Shown piece after piece: positions 41,985 through 51,084 of a stretch of 64,000 nucleotides of DNA. Location: assembly GCF_012910705.2 (NCBI RefSeq), contig NZ_WTVG02000038.1, positions 1-64,000 on the forward strand, read 5' to 3'. Source of the DNA: Aromatoleum anaerobium. GTDB lineage: Bacteria > Pseudomonadota > Gammaproteobacteria > Burkholderiales > Rhodocyclaceae. The notes under the pieces are model-generated. The model was not told where the DNA came from, searched no databases, and saw only the letters and a program-made list of their open reading frames with translations. A program made the position numbers and the translations under genes. The stretch's first letter is position 1; the number at the start of each line of letters is the position of its first letter.

Positions 41985-42066
41985 CTCGCTCACCGCCTTC
42001 CTGCGACGCCTGTTGGGGCCGTGGTAGCCGTTCTGGCCGGTCGATCGGGTCGATTCGTTCATTTTG

Positions 42067-42846
42067 TCAGTCCGGAAGAAACACCCTGCGGCCGTCGCCG
42101 CAGACACGCCGGATCGGATGGTTGTAGGCGTGGCTCAGGCGGTCCGCCTGCAGCACCTCGTCGCGGCTCCCGGCAGCGACGCCGCCGCGGCCGTCGAGCA
42201 GGATCACGTGATCGGCAAAGCGCGCGGCGAGGTTGATGTCGTGCAGCACCATCACGACGCCACGCCCGCCGCGGGCGAGCCGGGCGAAGAGTTCGAGTGT
42301 CGCGACCTGGTAGTGCAGGTCGAGGTGATTCGTCGGCTCGTCGAGCAGGAAAAGCCGCGGCGCCTGCGTCAGCAGCGCCGCGATCGACACGCGCTGCCGC
42401 TCGCCGCCGGACAGGTTCAGGATGTCGCGCTCCGCGATGTCGGCGAGCCCGACTTCGGCGAGCGCGGCACGTGCAAGGGCGACGTCGTCGTCGCTTTCCC
42501 AGCCCCAGCGCCCGAGATGCGGATGGCGGCCGACGAGCGCAGTCTGCAGCACCGTCGCGGAAAAATGGTCCGGCTGCTGTTGCGGCAGCAGCCCGCGAAA
42601 CCGCGCCGCGGCGAGCGCGTCCCACTGGGCATACGGCCGTCCGCCGAGCCGCACTTCGCCGACCGACGGCGGGCGCAATCCGGCGAGCGTATGCAGCAGC
42701 GTCGTCTTGCCGGCGCCGTTCGGGCCGAGCAGCACGAGGCATTCGCCGGCAGCCAGCCGCAGGCTGAATTCGCAGCACAGCCAGCGCTCGCCGACTTTCA
42801 GTGCGAGGCGGTCCGCTTCGAGGAGGAATTCGGCAGCAGCGTTCAT
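42067..42846 (-). CDS. btuD: cobalamin/iron-siderophore-type ABC transporter ATPase
   Basis: ATPase of a FecCD-type importer, here most likely for cobalamin. The 259-residue product has Walker A GPNGAGKTT at 41-49, the signature LNLSGGERQRVSIA and Walker B LFLLDEPTNHLD. The ATG at 42844-42846 overlaps the permease stop (ATGA). It lies behind btuB and its riboswitch, so a B12 role is much likelier than iron. A periplasmic binding protein (BtuF) is not in the window. Confidence 0.85.
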   Translation of the reverse strand: MNAAAEFLLEADRLALKVGERWLCCEFSLRLAAGECLVLLGPNGAGKTTLLHTLAGLRPPSVGEVRLGGRPYAQWDALAAARFRGLLPQQQPDHFSATVLQTALVGRHPHLGRWGWESDDDVALARAALAEVGLADIAERDILNLSGGERQRVSIAALLTQAPRLFLLDEPTNHLDLHYQVATLELFARLARGGRGVVMVLHDINLAARFADHVILLDGRGGVAAGSRDEVLQADRLSHAYNHPIRRVCGDGRRVFLPD

Positions 42847-43823
42847 CGCGGGTGGCGCGACAGCAGGAACAGGAACACCGGCACGCCGATCAGCGCCGTC
42901 AGCACGCCGACCGGCAGCTGCATCGGCGCGATCACGGTGCGTGCTGCCGTGTCGGCGAGGGTCAACAGCGTGCCGCCGGCGAGCATCGCGGCGGGCAGCA
43001 GCACGCGCTGGTCGTTGCCGATGACGAAGCGCACCAGATGCGGGACGATCAGGCCGACGAAACCGACCGAACCGATCAGCGTCACCGCCACCGCGGTCAG
43101 CAGCGACGCAAGCACATACAGCAGATAGCGCAGCCGCTCGACGCGCACGCCGAGCGCACGCGCCGACAGCTCGCCGCGCGCGAGCACGTTGAGGTCGCGC
43201 GCGAACGGCAGCACCGCGACCAGCCCCACGACCATCAGCACCAGCGCCGGCCACGGCCGGGAGGCACCCGACGCGTCACCCATCAGCCAGAACAGCATCG
43301 ACTGCAGCCGCGTGTCGGTCGCGAGCGACAGCATCAGCGTCACCGCCGCGCCGCAGCCCGCAGCGACGATGACGCCGGTCAGCAGCAGGCGCGTCTGCGT
43401 CCACGAACCGTCGCCGTGCGCCAGCCCGAACACCAGCAGCATCGCCCCGAGCGCACCGGCGAATGCTGCCGCATCGACGAGCCACGGCGCGAGGCCCAGC
43501 AGCATCGCCCCCAGCGCACCGACCGCCGCGCCCCCCGAGATGCCGAGCACGTACGGGTCGGCGAGCGGATTCCTGAGCAGCACCTGCATCAGCGCACCGG
43601 CAATCGCGAGCAGGCCGCCGCACGCGAACACCGCGACCGCGCGCGGCAGGCGCAGCTCGCGCACGACGCTCGCGGCCATGCCGTCGGCGCCGCCGAACAG
43701 CGCGCCGACGACGTCGGAGAACGGGATCGGCAGGTCGCCGGCGGAGAGCGCCCAGACGAGCGCGAGCGCGCCAGCCAGCAGCAAGGCAGCTATCGTGCGA
43801 AGGGCCGGAAGCGATCGGAGCAT
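42843..43823 (-). CDS. btuC: FecCD-family ABC permease, cobalamin importer
   Basis: Inner-membrane permease of 326 residues with about ten hydrophobic segments. Family motifs include RLPRAVAVFACGGLLAIAGALMQVLLRNPLADPYVLGISGG and FVGLIVPHLVRFVIGNDQRVLLP. It is coupled to the ATPase gene by an ATGA overlap and lies 32 bases downstream of the TonB-dependent receptor. The three genes follow the cobalamin riboswitch, so the substrate is probably B12 or cobinamide. Confidence 0.87.
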   Translation of the reverse strand: MLRSLPALRTIAALLLAGALALVWALSAGDLPIPFSDVVGALFGGADGMAASVVRELRLPRAVAVFACGGLLAIAGALMQVLLRNPLADPYVLGISGGAAVGALGAMLLGLAPWLVDAAAFAGALGAMLLVFGLAHGDGSWTQTRLLLTGVIVAAGCGAAVTLMLSLATDTRLQSMLFWLMGDASGASRPWPALVLMVVGLVAVLPFARDLNVLARGELSARALGVRVERLRYLLYVLASLLTAVAVTLIGSVGFVGLIVPHLVRFVIGNDQRVLLPAAMLAGGTLLTLADTAARTVIAPMQLPVGVLTALIGVPVFLFLLSRHPR

Positions 43824-43855
43824 CAGCGGTTATCCGCGCATGTACCCCTGCGAGC

Positions 43856-45742
43856 TTACTTCGGTGCGTAGCGCACGCCGACGAAAGCGTTCGCGCGCGG
43901 CGTGTTGTAGTCCTTGATCAGCTCGTAGTCCTTGTCGAACACGTTGTTCACGCGCCCCTCGAGCGACCAGTCCCGATCGATCGCGTAGCGCGCGAAGACG
44001 TTCGCGATCGCGTAGCCGCTCAGCCGCTCGACGTTCGCGTTCTTGCTGTAGCGATAGCTGCTGGCCAGCACTTCGCCGCCGACCGACAGGGCTCCGAAGG
44101 AGCGCGCCAACCGGAAAGTGGCAGTACGGTCGGCCCGACGCTGCAGGTGATCTCCGGTTTCCTCGTCGCGCGCCCGCAGGAAGTCCAGGGTCGCAGAGGC
44201 GCGCCACGCGCCCGCTTCGGTCGTCGCGCTCATGCTGACGCCCTCCAGCTTCGCGGCACTGACGTTGGCCGGCATCAGCAGGTTCACCCCGGGGGCAGGC
44301 TGCGTGGATTGCCAATCGATCAGGTTGCGCACCTTGTTGTTGAAGTACGTCACCGACGCCGTCGTCGACTCGACCTCCCAGTGCACCGCGAACTCGCGAT
44401 TCCGCCCTTCCTCCGGCTTGATGTCGGGATTTCCGCGCGTGATGAAAGTCTCGCCGCAGATCGCAGCCGGGCAAACGTCCTCGGGCCAGTAGAGATCATT
44501 GAACGTCGGCGCCGAGAATGAGGTGCCGTAGGACGCGTGCACCCGCAGCTGCTCGGTGAGCTGGTAACCGTATGCGATCGACCCGGTCGCCTTGTCGTCG
44601 AAGTCGGAGTGGTCGTCGTGGCGCGCGTTCGCCTGCAGCCGATGCTTTCCAAAGCTGCCCTGCCAACCCACGAGGGCGGAATTGGTCGTGCGCTCGTCCA
44701 CCTCAAGGACCTGATCGGTATCCACCTGCTGCTTCAGATGCTCGTATCCGAGCAACAGGCGTCCGATCGGAAGCCGGATGTCGTTCTGCCAGACGCTCTG
44801 GTCCTGAATCGTCTCGAAATGCGATTCGGGGGAGAACGCCGAGAAGTGGTCCGTCCCCTTGTCGACCGATCGACCATGCCGCAGCGTCGATTCCCAGCTG
44901 GTCGTCAGGCGGTTGCGGCTATATACGTTGAGGGTCGCGATCTCGCTGTTGCTGTGGATATCCGCCGGCGCCGGTGAAAAACTGTTGTCGTACCAGGTGC
45001 GGGTATCGCTGTAGAGCATCGATGCTCCCAGTTCGTGGCCCGACGCCGGCCGGAACGCGACGCTGCCCGCGAAATTGCTGTTGCGGTGCCCATCGTCGTC
45101 GGGGTCGGCGACCGCCTTCCTCCGTGCGCTGAATCCGTCCGACTCCGCGTACCCGCCCGAAACACTGTAGATCCATCGCTCGTCGCCGCCTGAGAGGCCA
45201 ACCGACGTCTCGCGCAGGCCGTAGCTGCCGACGCCGACGAACGCATTCGGGCGGACCGGACCGGGTTCGCCGCGTCGCGTGAAGATCTGGATGACGCCGC
45301 CGATCGCGTCGCTGCCATACAGCGCGCTCGCCGGTCCGCGCAGGATTTCGATGCGTTCGATCTGGCTGAGGGGGATGTTCTGCGGCGACGGCTCACCGAG
45401 CGTCGCAGAGCCGGTGCGCATGCCGTCGATCAGGATCAGCGTATGTCCCGCAGCGCCGCCGCGCAGGTAGATACCCGTCTGCGTACCGGGGCCTCCCGCC
45501 TGCGAAAACTGGACGCCGGCCTGGCTCGCCAACAATTCCGCGAGCGTCGACTGGCCCGCCTGCTCGATGACGTCGCGTTCCAGCACCATCAGGTCACTCA
45601 ACAGTTCATTGACCGGCGTCGGCGTTCGCGTCGCCGTCACCACGACGGTCTCGCCTTCGGCAGCAGCCGAGGCCGGAACCGGAACAACAAACGGAAAAGC
45701 GGCAGCAACCGCGACGGCCGTCGCGGACAAGCGGATATTCAT
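43856..45742 (-). CDS. btuB: TonB-dependent cobalamin receptor BtuB
   Basis: Outer-membrane barrel importing cobalamin with TonB energy. The start is ATG at 45740-45742 behind AGGGAGAA, giving 628 residues. The signal peptide covers about residues 1-26 (ends ASAAA). The TonB box ETVVVTATRT follows at about 30-39. The plug domain runs to about 150 (GTQTGIYLRGGAAGHTLILIDGMR, then IERIEILRGPASALYGSDAIGGVI). The C-terminal barrel ends in YAPK, an atypical final residue. It is preceded by a cobalamin riboswitch. Confidence 0.92.
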   Translation of the reverse strand: MNIRLSATAVAVAAAFPFVVPVPASAAAEGETVVVTATRTPTPVNELLSDLMVLERDVIEQAGQSTLAELLASQAGVQFSQAGGPGTQTGIYLRGGAAGHTLILIDGMRTGSATLGEPSPQNIPLSQIERIEILRGPASALYGSDAIGGVIQIFTRRGEPGPVRPNAFVGVGSYGLRETSVGLSGGDERWIYSVSGGYAESDGFSARRKAVADPDDDGHRNSNFAGSVAFRPASGHELGASMLYSDTRTWYDNSFSPAPADIHSNSEIATLNVYSRNRLTTSWESTLRHGRSVDKGTDHFSAFSPESHFETIQDQSVWQNDIRLPIGRLLLGYEHLKQQVDTDQVLEVDERTTNSALVGWQGSFGKHRLQANARHDDHSDFDDKATGSIAYGYQLTEQLRVHASYGTSFSAPTFNDLYWPEDVCPAAICGETFITRGNPDIKPEEGRNREFAVHWEVESTTASVTYFNNKVRNLIDWQSTQPAPGVNLLMPANVSAAKLEGVSMSATTEAGAWRASATLDFLRARDEETGDHLQRRADRTATFRLARSFGALSVGGEVLASSYRYSKNANVERLSGYAIANVFARYAIDRDWSLEGRVNNVFDKDYELIKDYNTPRANAFVGVRYAPK

Positions 45743-45884
45743 CGGGATTCTCCCTGCGCCATCGGTAGCGTCCCCGCTCACCGTGGCATGTTTCACGAGG
45801 AAGCGCCGCTACAGGGAATACGTCGAGAGCCGCAGAAGACCGCGCCCGTCGCCGCCACCCCGCGGCACTTCAGCCATAGCGCGT

Positions 45885-46105
45885 TCGGGCCGGTATCCGG
45901 GCTCGTGGGCTGACCGGCGTCCCGTCGGGGAATGCCGGACCGGTCGCATCGCCTTCCCGGACTGATCGTCCAGTGGCGGTTGGATGCGCCTTGCGTCCAC
46001 TTACCGTTGCGGGGGCAGCACAGGCATGGCGAAGGCCCTGTCGGACGAGCGTTCGCGCACCTGTTTCCCGTTTAACCTTCCGGCGAGGTTCGCCTTCGGG
46101 CACCT
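45885..46105 (-). ncRNA. cobalamin riboswitch upstream of btuB
   Basis: On the minus strand the conserved core GCTGCCCCCGCAACGGTAA spans 46001-46019. Upstream of it lies GTTAAACGGGAAACAGGTGCG. Downstream come GCCACTGGACGATCAGTCC and the B12-box-like end AGCCCGGATACCGGCC near 45888-45904. The order and spacing fit the cobalamin aptamer. It precedes btuB by about 140 bases and should repress btuB, btuC and btuD when adenosylcobalamin is abundant. Confidence 0.93.
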
Positions 46106-46114
46106 GAAACACGT

Positions 46115-46135
46115 CGCATCCGGAAACCGGATGCG
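46115..46135. promoter_or_regulatory. perfect 9-bp palindrome between riboswitch and cobU
   Basis: CGCATCCGG-AAA-CCGGATGCG. It lies between the minus-strand riboswitch and plus-strand cobU, close to an AT patch that reads TATTAT on the minus strand and GATAAT on the plus strand. It could be an operator or part of the leader start. No T-tract follows. Confidence 0.4.
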
Positions 46136-46192
46136 GGGCGGATAATAGCGCGTTCCACGACTTCACGCAGCGCAGGCTGCGCCATCCGCGAC

Positions 46193-46738
46193 ATGCCCGC
46201 ACACCTGATCCTCGGCGGCGCCCGCTCCGGCAAGAGCCGGTACGCCGAAACCCTCGCGCTCGGGACCGGGCTGCCGGTCACCGTGATCGTCACCGCCGAA
46301 GCGCTCGACGACGAAATGGCGTCCCGTATCCGCCGCCACCAGCAGGACCGCCCGCACGCGTGGCGTACCGTCGAGACGCCGCTGGCGCTCGCCGACGCGC
46401 TGCGCCGCGAAGCGCAGCCCGGGCGCTGCGTCATCGTCGATTGCCTGACGCTGTGGCTGATGAACCTGATGGCGGACGCCGACACGCTGGCATCTGCGCT
46501 CGATGCCGACGCCCTGCCGCGACTGCGCGCCGAACGCGCCGCACTGCTCGACTGCCTGCCCGGCTTGCGCGGCGATGTGCTGCTCGTCGCCAACGAGCTC
46601 GGCCTCGGGCTGGTGCCCGAGACGCCGCTCGGGCGGCTCTTTCGCGATGAGGCCGGACGGCTCAACCAGTCCGTCGCCGCGCTGTGCGGGCGCGTGACTT
46701 TCGTCGCCGCCGGCCTGCCGCTGGCGTTGAAGCGCTGA
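46193..46738 (+). CDS. cobU: adenosylcobinamide kinase / adenosylcobinamide-phosphate guanylyltransferase
   Basis: Phosphorylates adenosylcobinamide and transfers GMP to it, making AdoCbi-GDP. The 181-residue product begins with the P-loop GGARSGKSR at residues 8-16. The guanylylated-His region follows in IRRHQQDRPHAWRTVETP. The ending RLNQSVAALCGRVTFVAAGLPLALK is family-typical. It is divergent from btuB across the riboswitch region. A 13-bp tandem repeat starts at its stop codon. Confidence 0.95.
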   Translation: MPAHLILGGARSGKSRYAETLALGTGLPVTVIVTAEALDDEMASRIRRHQQDRPHAWRTVETPLALADALRREAQPGRCVIVDCLTLWLMNLMADADTLASALDADALPRLRAERAALLDCLPGLRGDVLLVANELGLGLVPETPLGRLFRDEAGRLNQSVAALCGRVTFVAAGLPLALKR

Positions 46739-46776
46739 ACCCCTGCCCTTAACCCCCGCCCTGAACCCCTGCCCTG
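46738..46776 (+). repeat. three tandem copies of a 13-bp repeat
   Basis: AACCCCTGCCCTT, AACCCCCGCCCTG and AACCCCTGCCCTG lie end to end, starting at the last base of the cobU stop codon. They have no coding role. Such a G/C-biased tract may be a replication-slippage product. Confidence 0.8.
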
Positions 46777-46863
46777 CAACGCGTCGCGCCGCTCTCGCAC
46801 TCGCGCGCGATCGATTTTTGCCCGAGCTGCGCCTTTTCACACGGCACTGCGCACAACGCCTCA

Positions 46864-46869
46864 TACAAT
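46864..46869 (+). promoter_or_regulatory. possible -10 box ahead of the diguanylate cyclase gene
   Basis: TACAAT (5 of 6 to consensus) about 36 bases upstream of the chosen start. No convincing -35 lies at the right spacing. It suggests that the cyclase gene may be transcribed separately from cobU. Confidence 0.3.
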
Positions 46870-46905
46870 AAAGGTCGTGTAACAATTTGTTTGCCGGGAG
46901 GGATG

Positions 46906-47832
46906 ATGCGGGAGCGTGCGGCACGACTGAAAAGCAACTCGGACATCCGGGCGCCCCGGGTGCCGGGGCGAAGCGGCGTCGCCATCACGGCGGTCGTCGT
47001 GCTCGCGGCCCCGCCCGACGCGCGCGCGGCCGAACCCGCGGCACGGCTTGTCGAGTGCCTCGAAGCGGCTCACCTCGGCCTCGCGTTCCATGCCGGCGCG
47101 CTCGCGGTGCTGTTGCTGTCGATCGCGCTCATCGTGCGCCGGCGGTCGCTCGCGCGCGAACAGGCGCGCCTCCAGGCCGAGGCCCTCGCGAGCCGCGACC
47201 AGCTGATCCGGACGTTGCAGGCATCCGAGCAGGCGCTGACCCAGGGTCTCGCCCAGCGCAGCCAGGAACTCGAAGCGGCGACCCGGCGCCTGCAGGAAAC
47301 CGAGCATCGCCTGCAATACGCCGCGCACAACGATCCGCTGACCGGGCTCGCGAACCGCCTGCTGCTCGGCGACCGCATCGCACAGGGCATCACGCGCTCG
47401 AAGCGGCACAACTGCCGCACCGCTGTCGTGCTGGTCAACATCGACGACTTCAGGCGCGTCAACGCGGCGTTCGGCGAAGCGGTCGGCGACGAAGTGCTGA
47501 AGGCCGTCGGAGCACGGCTGCGCGGCCTGGTGCGCGAGCAGGACACGGTCGCGCGCCCCGGCGGTGACGAGTTCGTCATCGTGCTCGAAGAGGTATTCGA
47601 CGCGCAGGACGTGCAGCGCGTCGCGAGCGCGGCCGCCACCGCGCTTTCGCAGGAATTCGAGGCGCGCGGCCACGCGGTCACCCTCAGCGCTTCGATCGGC
47701 TGCGCGATCTATCCGGACGGCGGGACCGACGCCGACGGGCTGCTGCGCCACGCCGGCAGGCTGATGCGCCGTGCCAAGCGTGGCAAGGACCTGCCTCCCC
47801 GGCAGGCGGACCCGACGGCTTCGGCGGCGTGA
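46906..47832 (+). CDS. diguanylate cyclase (GGDEF), membrane-anchored
   Basis: Makes c-di-GMP from two GTP. The 308-residue product starts at ATG 46906 (another ATG 3 bases before), behind GGGAGG. A hydrophobic segment around 23-35 and a clear membrane helix around 58-77 are followed by a coiled coil (about 80-135) and the GGDEF domain. The signature GGDEF is intact at 219-223, the metal Asp lie in VNIDDF (D180, D181), and the I-site RxxD (REQD, 210-213) stands five residues ahead. It lies inside the B12 block between cobU and cobT, which is unusual. Confidence 0.9.
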   Translation: MRERAARLKSNSDIRAPRVPGRSGVAITAVVVLAAPPDARAAEPAARLVECLEAAHLGLAFHAGALAVLLLSIALIVRRRSLAREQARLQAEALASRDQLIRTLQASEQALTQGLAQRSQELEAATRRLQETEHRLQYAAHNDPLTGLANRLLLGDRIAQGITRSKRHNCRTAVVLVNIDDFRRVNAAFGEAVGDEVLKAVGARLRGLVREQDTVARPGGDEFVIVLEEVFDAQDVQRVASAAATALSQEFEARGHAVTLSASIGCAIYPDGGTDADGLLRHAGRLMRRAKRGKDLPPRQADPTASAA

Positions 47833-47912
47833 CGGAGACCGCGACAGCCCCGCCGGACTCGCCTCGCCCCCGTGCTAAGATCGGCCCCCCTCAGGACATT
47901 GTCACGACCATC

Positions 47913-48947
47913 ATGGACTTCGCGATTTCCCTGCCCGACCCCGGCCTCACTGCGGCGATACAGCACCGCATCGACCGCAAGACCAAGCCGCTCGGCGCGC
48001 TCGGCCGGATCGAAGCGCTCGCGCTGCAACTGGGCCTGATCCAGCAGAGCGCGGCGCCGCGGCTCCGCCAGCCGCACATCCTGGTGTTCGCCGGCGACCA
48101 CGGCGCCGCGCGCGCCGGGATCTCCGCATTTCCGCAGGACGTGACGTGGCAGATGGTCGAGAATTTTCTCGCCGGCGGCGCCGCGATCAACGTGTTCTGC
48201 CGGCAGATGGAGCTCGCGCTGACCGTCATCGACAGCGGCGTGAACCACGATTTCGGCCGCCGCGACGGACTGGTCGACGCGAAAATCGCCTCCGGCACCG
48301 CGAACTACCTCGAGACGCCCGCGATGAGCGCGGAGCAGCGCGACGCGGCCCTCGCGCGCGGCCGCGAACTCGCGCACGCGCTCGCCGCGAATGGCTGCAA
48401 CCTGGTCGGTTTCGGCGAGATGGGCATCGGCAACACCGCGTCGGCATCCTTGCTGACGCACTGCATTACCGGCATCGACCTCGCCATCGTGACCGGCCGC
48501 GGCACCGGCCTCGACGACGCCGGCCTCGCGCGCAAGCACGGGCTGCTCGCGCAGGCCATCGCCCGCGGCGGTCGTCCTGCCGACCCGCTTGGCGCGCTCG
48601 CCGAATACGGCGGCTTCGAGATCGCGATGATGGCCGGAGCGATGCTCGGCGCGGCCGAAAAACGCATGACGCTGCTGATCGACGGCTTCATCGTGACCTC
48701 CGCGCTGCTCGTCGCGCAGGCGATTGCGCCGACGATCCTGCCTTACTGCGTGTTCGCGCACCGCTCGAAGGAGCCGGGACACACCACCCAGCTCGCCCAC
48801 CTGCGCGTCGACCCGCTGATGGAGCTCGACCTGCGCCTCGGCGAAGGCACCGGCGCCGCGCTCGCGTTCCCGCTGGTGCAGGCGGCGGCGAACTTCCTCA
48901 ACGACATGGCGAGCTTCGATTCGGCTGGCGTCGACGACATGGTGTGA
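47913..48947 (+). CDS. cobT: nicotinate-nucleotide-DMB phosphoribosyltransferase
   Basis: Makes alpha-ribazole phosphate from DMB and nicotinate mononucleotide. With ATG 47913 the product has 344 residues. An in-frame GTG at 47829 would add 28 low-complexity residues and is rejected; TAAGAT at 47876-47881 could be the -10 box. Motifs include [14 protein letters not shown] near 20, [21 protein letters not shown] near 61 and [16 protein letters not shown] near 170. The catalytic Glu lies in the region [23 protein letters not shown] near 300. BluB, which supplies DMB, is in the same block. Confidence 0.95.
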   Translation: MDFAISLPDPGLTAAIQHRIDRKTKPLGALGRIEALALQLGLIQQSAAPRLRQPHILVFAGDHGAARAGISAFPQDVTWQMVENFLAGGAAINVFCRQMELALTVIDSGVNHDFGRRDGLVDAKIASGTANYLETPAMSAEQRDAALARGRELAHALAANGCNLVGFGEMGIGNTASASLLTHCITGIDLAIVTGRGTGLDDAGLARKHGLLAQAIARGGRPADPLGALAEYGGFEIAMMAGAMLGAAEKRMTLLIDGFIVTSALLVAQAIAPTILPYCVFAHRSKEPGHTTQLAHLRVDPLMELDLRLGEGTGAALAFPLVQAAANFLNDMASFDSAGVDDMV

Positions 48948-48953
48948 GCGGGT

Positions 48954-49271
48954 TCAGTAGCCCTGGAACAGGAAATCGAGGGCCCGGATGATGTCGTCCC
49001 GGCGGTCCGCGAGCGAACAGATCGGCGGCTTCAATACACGGAGCGGGATGGCCGCAAGTTTCGGGGTTTCGATCTGGCAGGACTGGCCTTCGACGTCGAC
49101 ACAGGGAATCAGGTCCGAAGGCAACCGGACCGCCGAAAACCGGTCGCGGCGCCGCAATGGGATCACGACGCGGGTCTCGAGCTCAGCGAGCAGGTCGGCC
49201 TGGACATCGAGCAGATAGGGCGTATCCGCGGCGCCCGCCGAAGGATTCCGGTAAACATCGAAGCGCGCCAT
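48954..49271 (-). CDS. ccdB: CcdB-family toxin (gyrase inhibitor)
   Basis: Predicted gyrase-poisoning toxin of 105 residues. The start MARFDVYRNPS, the segment PYLLDVQADLLAELETRVVIPL and the ending RRDDIIRALDFLFQGY match CcdB. The last residues (W/F-G/Q-x-Y region) make contact with GyrA in the family; the usual Trp is Phe here. ATG at 49269-49271 lies one base after the ccdA stop. It is antisense to the surrounding cob genes. Confidence 0.92.
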   Translation of the reverse strand: MARFDVYRNPSAGAADTPYLLDVQADLLAELETRVVIPLRRRDRFSAVRLPSDLIPCVDVEGQSCQIETPKLAAIPLRVLKPPICSLADRRDDIIRALDFLFQGY

Positions 49272-49272
49272 G

Positions 49273-49512
49273 TCAGAAGCTTCTCCATTCGGCCAGCGGC
49301 ACGCCTTCGGCCTCCACGATGCGGTTGTACGCTTCGATGAATTCCGCGTACTCCTCCTTCCAGCGTCGGGCGCGCTCGCGCCGCACGAGCTCACGCAGGC
49401 ATTCGTCACAGGCTTTGGAAATGTTGATACCCAGGCTTTTGGCTTCCGCCAGGACATCGGCAGAAAGGCTTAGATTGGTCGCTTTCTTGGAAGAAACCGC
49501 ATGAGTCTGCAT
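49273..49512 (-). CDS. ccdA: CcdA-family antitoxin
   Basis: Antitoxin of 79 residues. The N-terminal ribbon-helix-helix (KATNLSLSADVLAEAKSLGINISKACDECL) binds DNA. The acidic C-terminal arm (RRWKEEYAEFIEAYNRIVEAEGVPLAEWRSF) binds CcdB. Start ATG at 49510-49512 behind GGAGG. A perfect palindrome of 19 bases lies just upstream, a likely autorepression site. The pair is on the chromosome in the middle of the cobalamin block. Confidence 0.92.
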   Translation of the reverse strand: MQTHAVSSKKATNLSLSADVLAEAKSLGINISKACDECLRELVRRERARRWKEEYAEFIEAYNRIVEAEGVPLAEWRSF

Positions 49513-49531
49513 CTCGAACCTCCACGTAAAT

Positions 49532-49550
49532 TGCGCATCACCTATGCGCA
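49532..49550. promoter_or_regulatory. palindromic operator candidate of ccdAB
   Basis: TGCGCAT-CACCT-ATGCGCA, a perfect 7-bp inverted repeat with 5-base spacer, 20 bases upstream of ccdA. TATGAT on the minus strand (49550-49555) overlaps its edge and would serve as a -10 box. CcdA-CcdB binding here could also affect cobS, which starts 37 bases away on the other strand. Confidence 0.6.
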
Positions 49551-49586
49551 TCATAATTCTACAGCTCCCATGAAGCCAGAACGTAC

Positions 49587-50366
49587 ATGACCACGATGCG
49601 CTACCAGTTCGAACTGTTCTTCACCGCGCTCGGCTTCTTCACGCGCCTGCCGGTGCCGGCGTGGGTGCCGTGGTCGCCGGAGCGGCTCAATCACGCCGCG
49701 CGCTTTTTCCCGCTCGTCGGCGGGATCGTCGGCACGATCGGCGCGGCAAGCTACCTCGCGTTCGTGCAGCTGCTGCCGCCTGCGCTCGCGGTGCTGCTGT
49801 CGATGGCGGTGACGATCCGCGCGACCGGCGCGTTCCACGAGGACGGCTGGGCCGATGCCTGCGACGGGCTCGGCGGCGGGTGGGACCGGTTGCAGGTGCT
49901 GACGATCATGAAGGATTCCCGCATCGGCAGCTACGGCACGGCCGGCCTCGTGCTGATGCTGCTCGCGAAGGCCGCGGCGCTCGTCGAACTGGCCGCGCAT
50001 GGCAATCTGCAGGTCGCATTGGCGCTGATCGCCGCCCACCCGCTGTCGCGCCTGGCCTCGACGAGCCTGATCCACACGATGCAGTACGTGCGCGAGGACG
50101 AGAGCGCGAAATCGAAGCCGCTTGCGCGCCGCCTGTCCGCGACCGAACTCGCCGTCGCGGCGGTGTTCGGCCTCGCACCGCTGGCGCTGCTCGCCCCGGC
50201 CGAAGCGCTCGCCGCGCTGACCGCGACGGCGGCGGCAACCCTCTGGGCGGCACGCGTGTTCGCCCGCCGCCTCGGCGGCTACACCGGCGACTGCCTCGGC
50301 GCTGCGCAGCAGGGCAGCGAACTCGCGTGCTATCTCGGGATCCTTGCCGCATGGAACTTCATCTGA
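49587..50366 (+). CDS. cobS: adenosylcobinamide-GDP ribazoletransferase (cobalamin synthase)
   Basis: Joins AdoCbi-GDP and alpha-ribazole(-phosphate) to give adenosylcobalamin(-phosphate) in the inner membrane. The 259-residue product has about six hydrophobic segments and the CobS signature [38 protein letters not shown] around residues 75-112. [17 protein letters not shown] near the end completes the motif set. It is separated from cobT by the antisense ccd pair and so probably needs its own promoter. It overlaps cobC by 16 bases. Confidence 0.95.
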   Translation: MTTMRYQFELFFTALGFFTRLPVPAWVPWSPERLNHAARFFPLVGGIVGTIGAASYLAFVQLLPPALAVLLSMAVTIRATGAFHEDGWADACDGLGGGWDRLQVLTIMKDSRIGSYGTAGLVLMLLAKAAALVELAAHGNLQVALALIAAHPLSRLASTSLIHTMQYVREDESAKSKPLARRLSATELAVAAVFGLAPLALLAPAEALAALTATAAATLWAARVFARRLGGYTGDCLGAAQQGSELACYLGILAAWNFI

Positions 50367-50902
50367 TCCGCCACCCGCGGCCGGACGTCGCGGCGGGGGT
50401 GTGCTACGGCCAGTCCGACGTCGGCCTCGCCGAATGCCCCGCAACGGTCGCCGCCCGCCTGCGGCCGCTGCTGCCGCCGCGCTACGCGCTGCATGCGAGC
50501 CCGCTCGCGCGCGCCCGCCTGCTCGCGCTCGAACTCGGCACACCGGCATTCGACGACCGGCTCAGGGAAATGCACTTCGGCGCGTGGGAGCTGCGACCGT
50601 ACGCCGAGCTCGGCGACGCGATCGACGTGTGGGTGACGGACCCGCTCGGCTTCTGCGCCCCCGGCGGCGAGTCGGCGCGCGACATGTCGACGCGCGTGCT
50701 GCAATGGCTCGACGAGATCATCGCGACCCGCGCCGCCGATCCGGTCGTCGTCGTCGCGCACGGCGGGCCGCTGCGCGCGATCGCCGGCCACCTGCTCGGC
50801 CTGCCGCCGCAGCGCTGGCTCGCGCTCGACTTCGCCTGCGGCCACGCGACGCGGCTCGACATCGAGGACTGGGGCGTCGTGCTGAAGTGGTTCAACCGCT
50901 GA
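50351..50902 (+). CDS. cobC: alpha-ribazole phosphatase, CobC-like
   Basis: Histidine phosphatase of 183 residues that removes phosphate from alpha-ribazole phosphate or adenosylcobalamin phosphate. The catalytic motif reads LIRHPRPD (residues 5-12), with P in place of the common G after RH. The second motif [15 protein letters not shown] carries the C-terminal His. The start ATG at 50351 lies inside cobS. Location after cobS distinguishes it from other phosphoglycerate-mutase-like phosphatases. Confidence 0.88.
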   Translation: MELHLIRHPRPDVAAGVCYGQSDVGLAECPATVAARLRPLLPPRYALHASPLARARLLALELGTPAFDDRLREMHFGAWELRPYAELGDAIDVWVTDPLGFCAPGGESARDMSTRVLQWLDEIIATRAADPVVVVAHGGPLRAIAGHLLGLPPQRWLALDFACGHATRLDIEDWGVVLKWFNR

Positions 50903-51084
50903 AACCGGAACGCCGGCGCGGCAACGGGAGCCGCTGCGGCCGCGCCGGCGCGACGATCCGGACAGCATTTTCGCCCGGCCTCGCTCCCCGCCCGACGACG
51001 CTGCCCGCCCCGTGCACACGCTGGACGCCGCCGTTCGTGGGATAATTGCGGACTTTTCGACACGCTCTCGACGCCTACCGCCTC

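Noticed and set aside
51041-51046. GATAAT as a -10 box for rfaE1
   Set aside because: No -35 hexamer at 16-18 bases; a lone hexamer is too weak to annotate.
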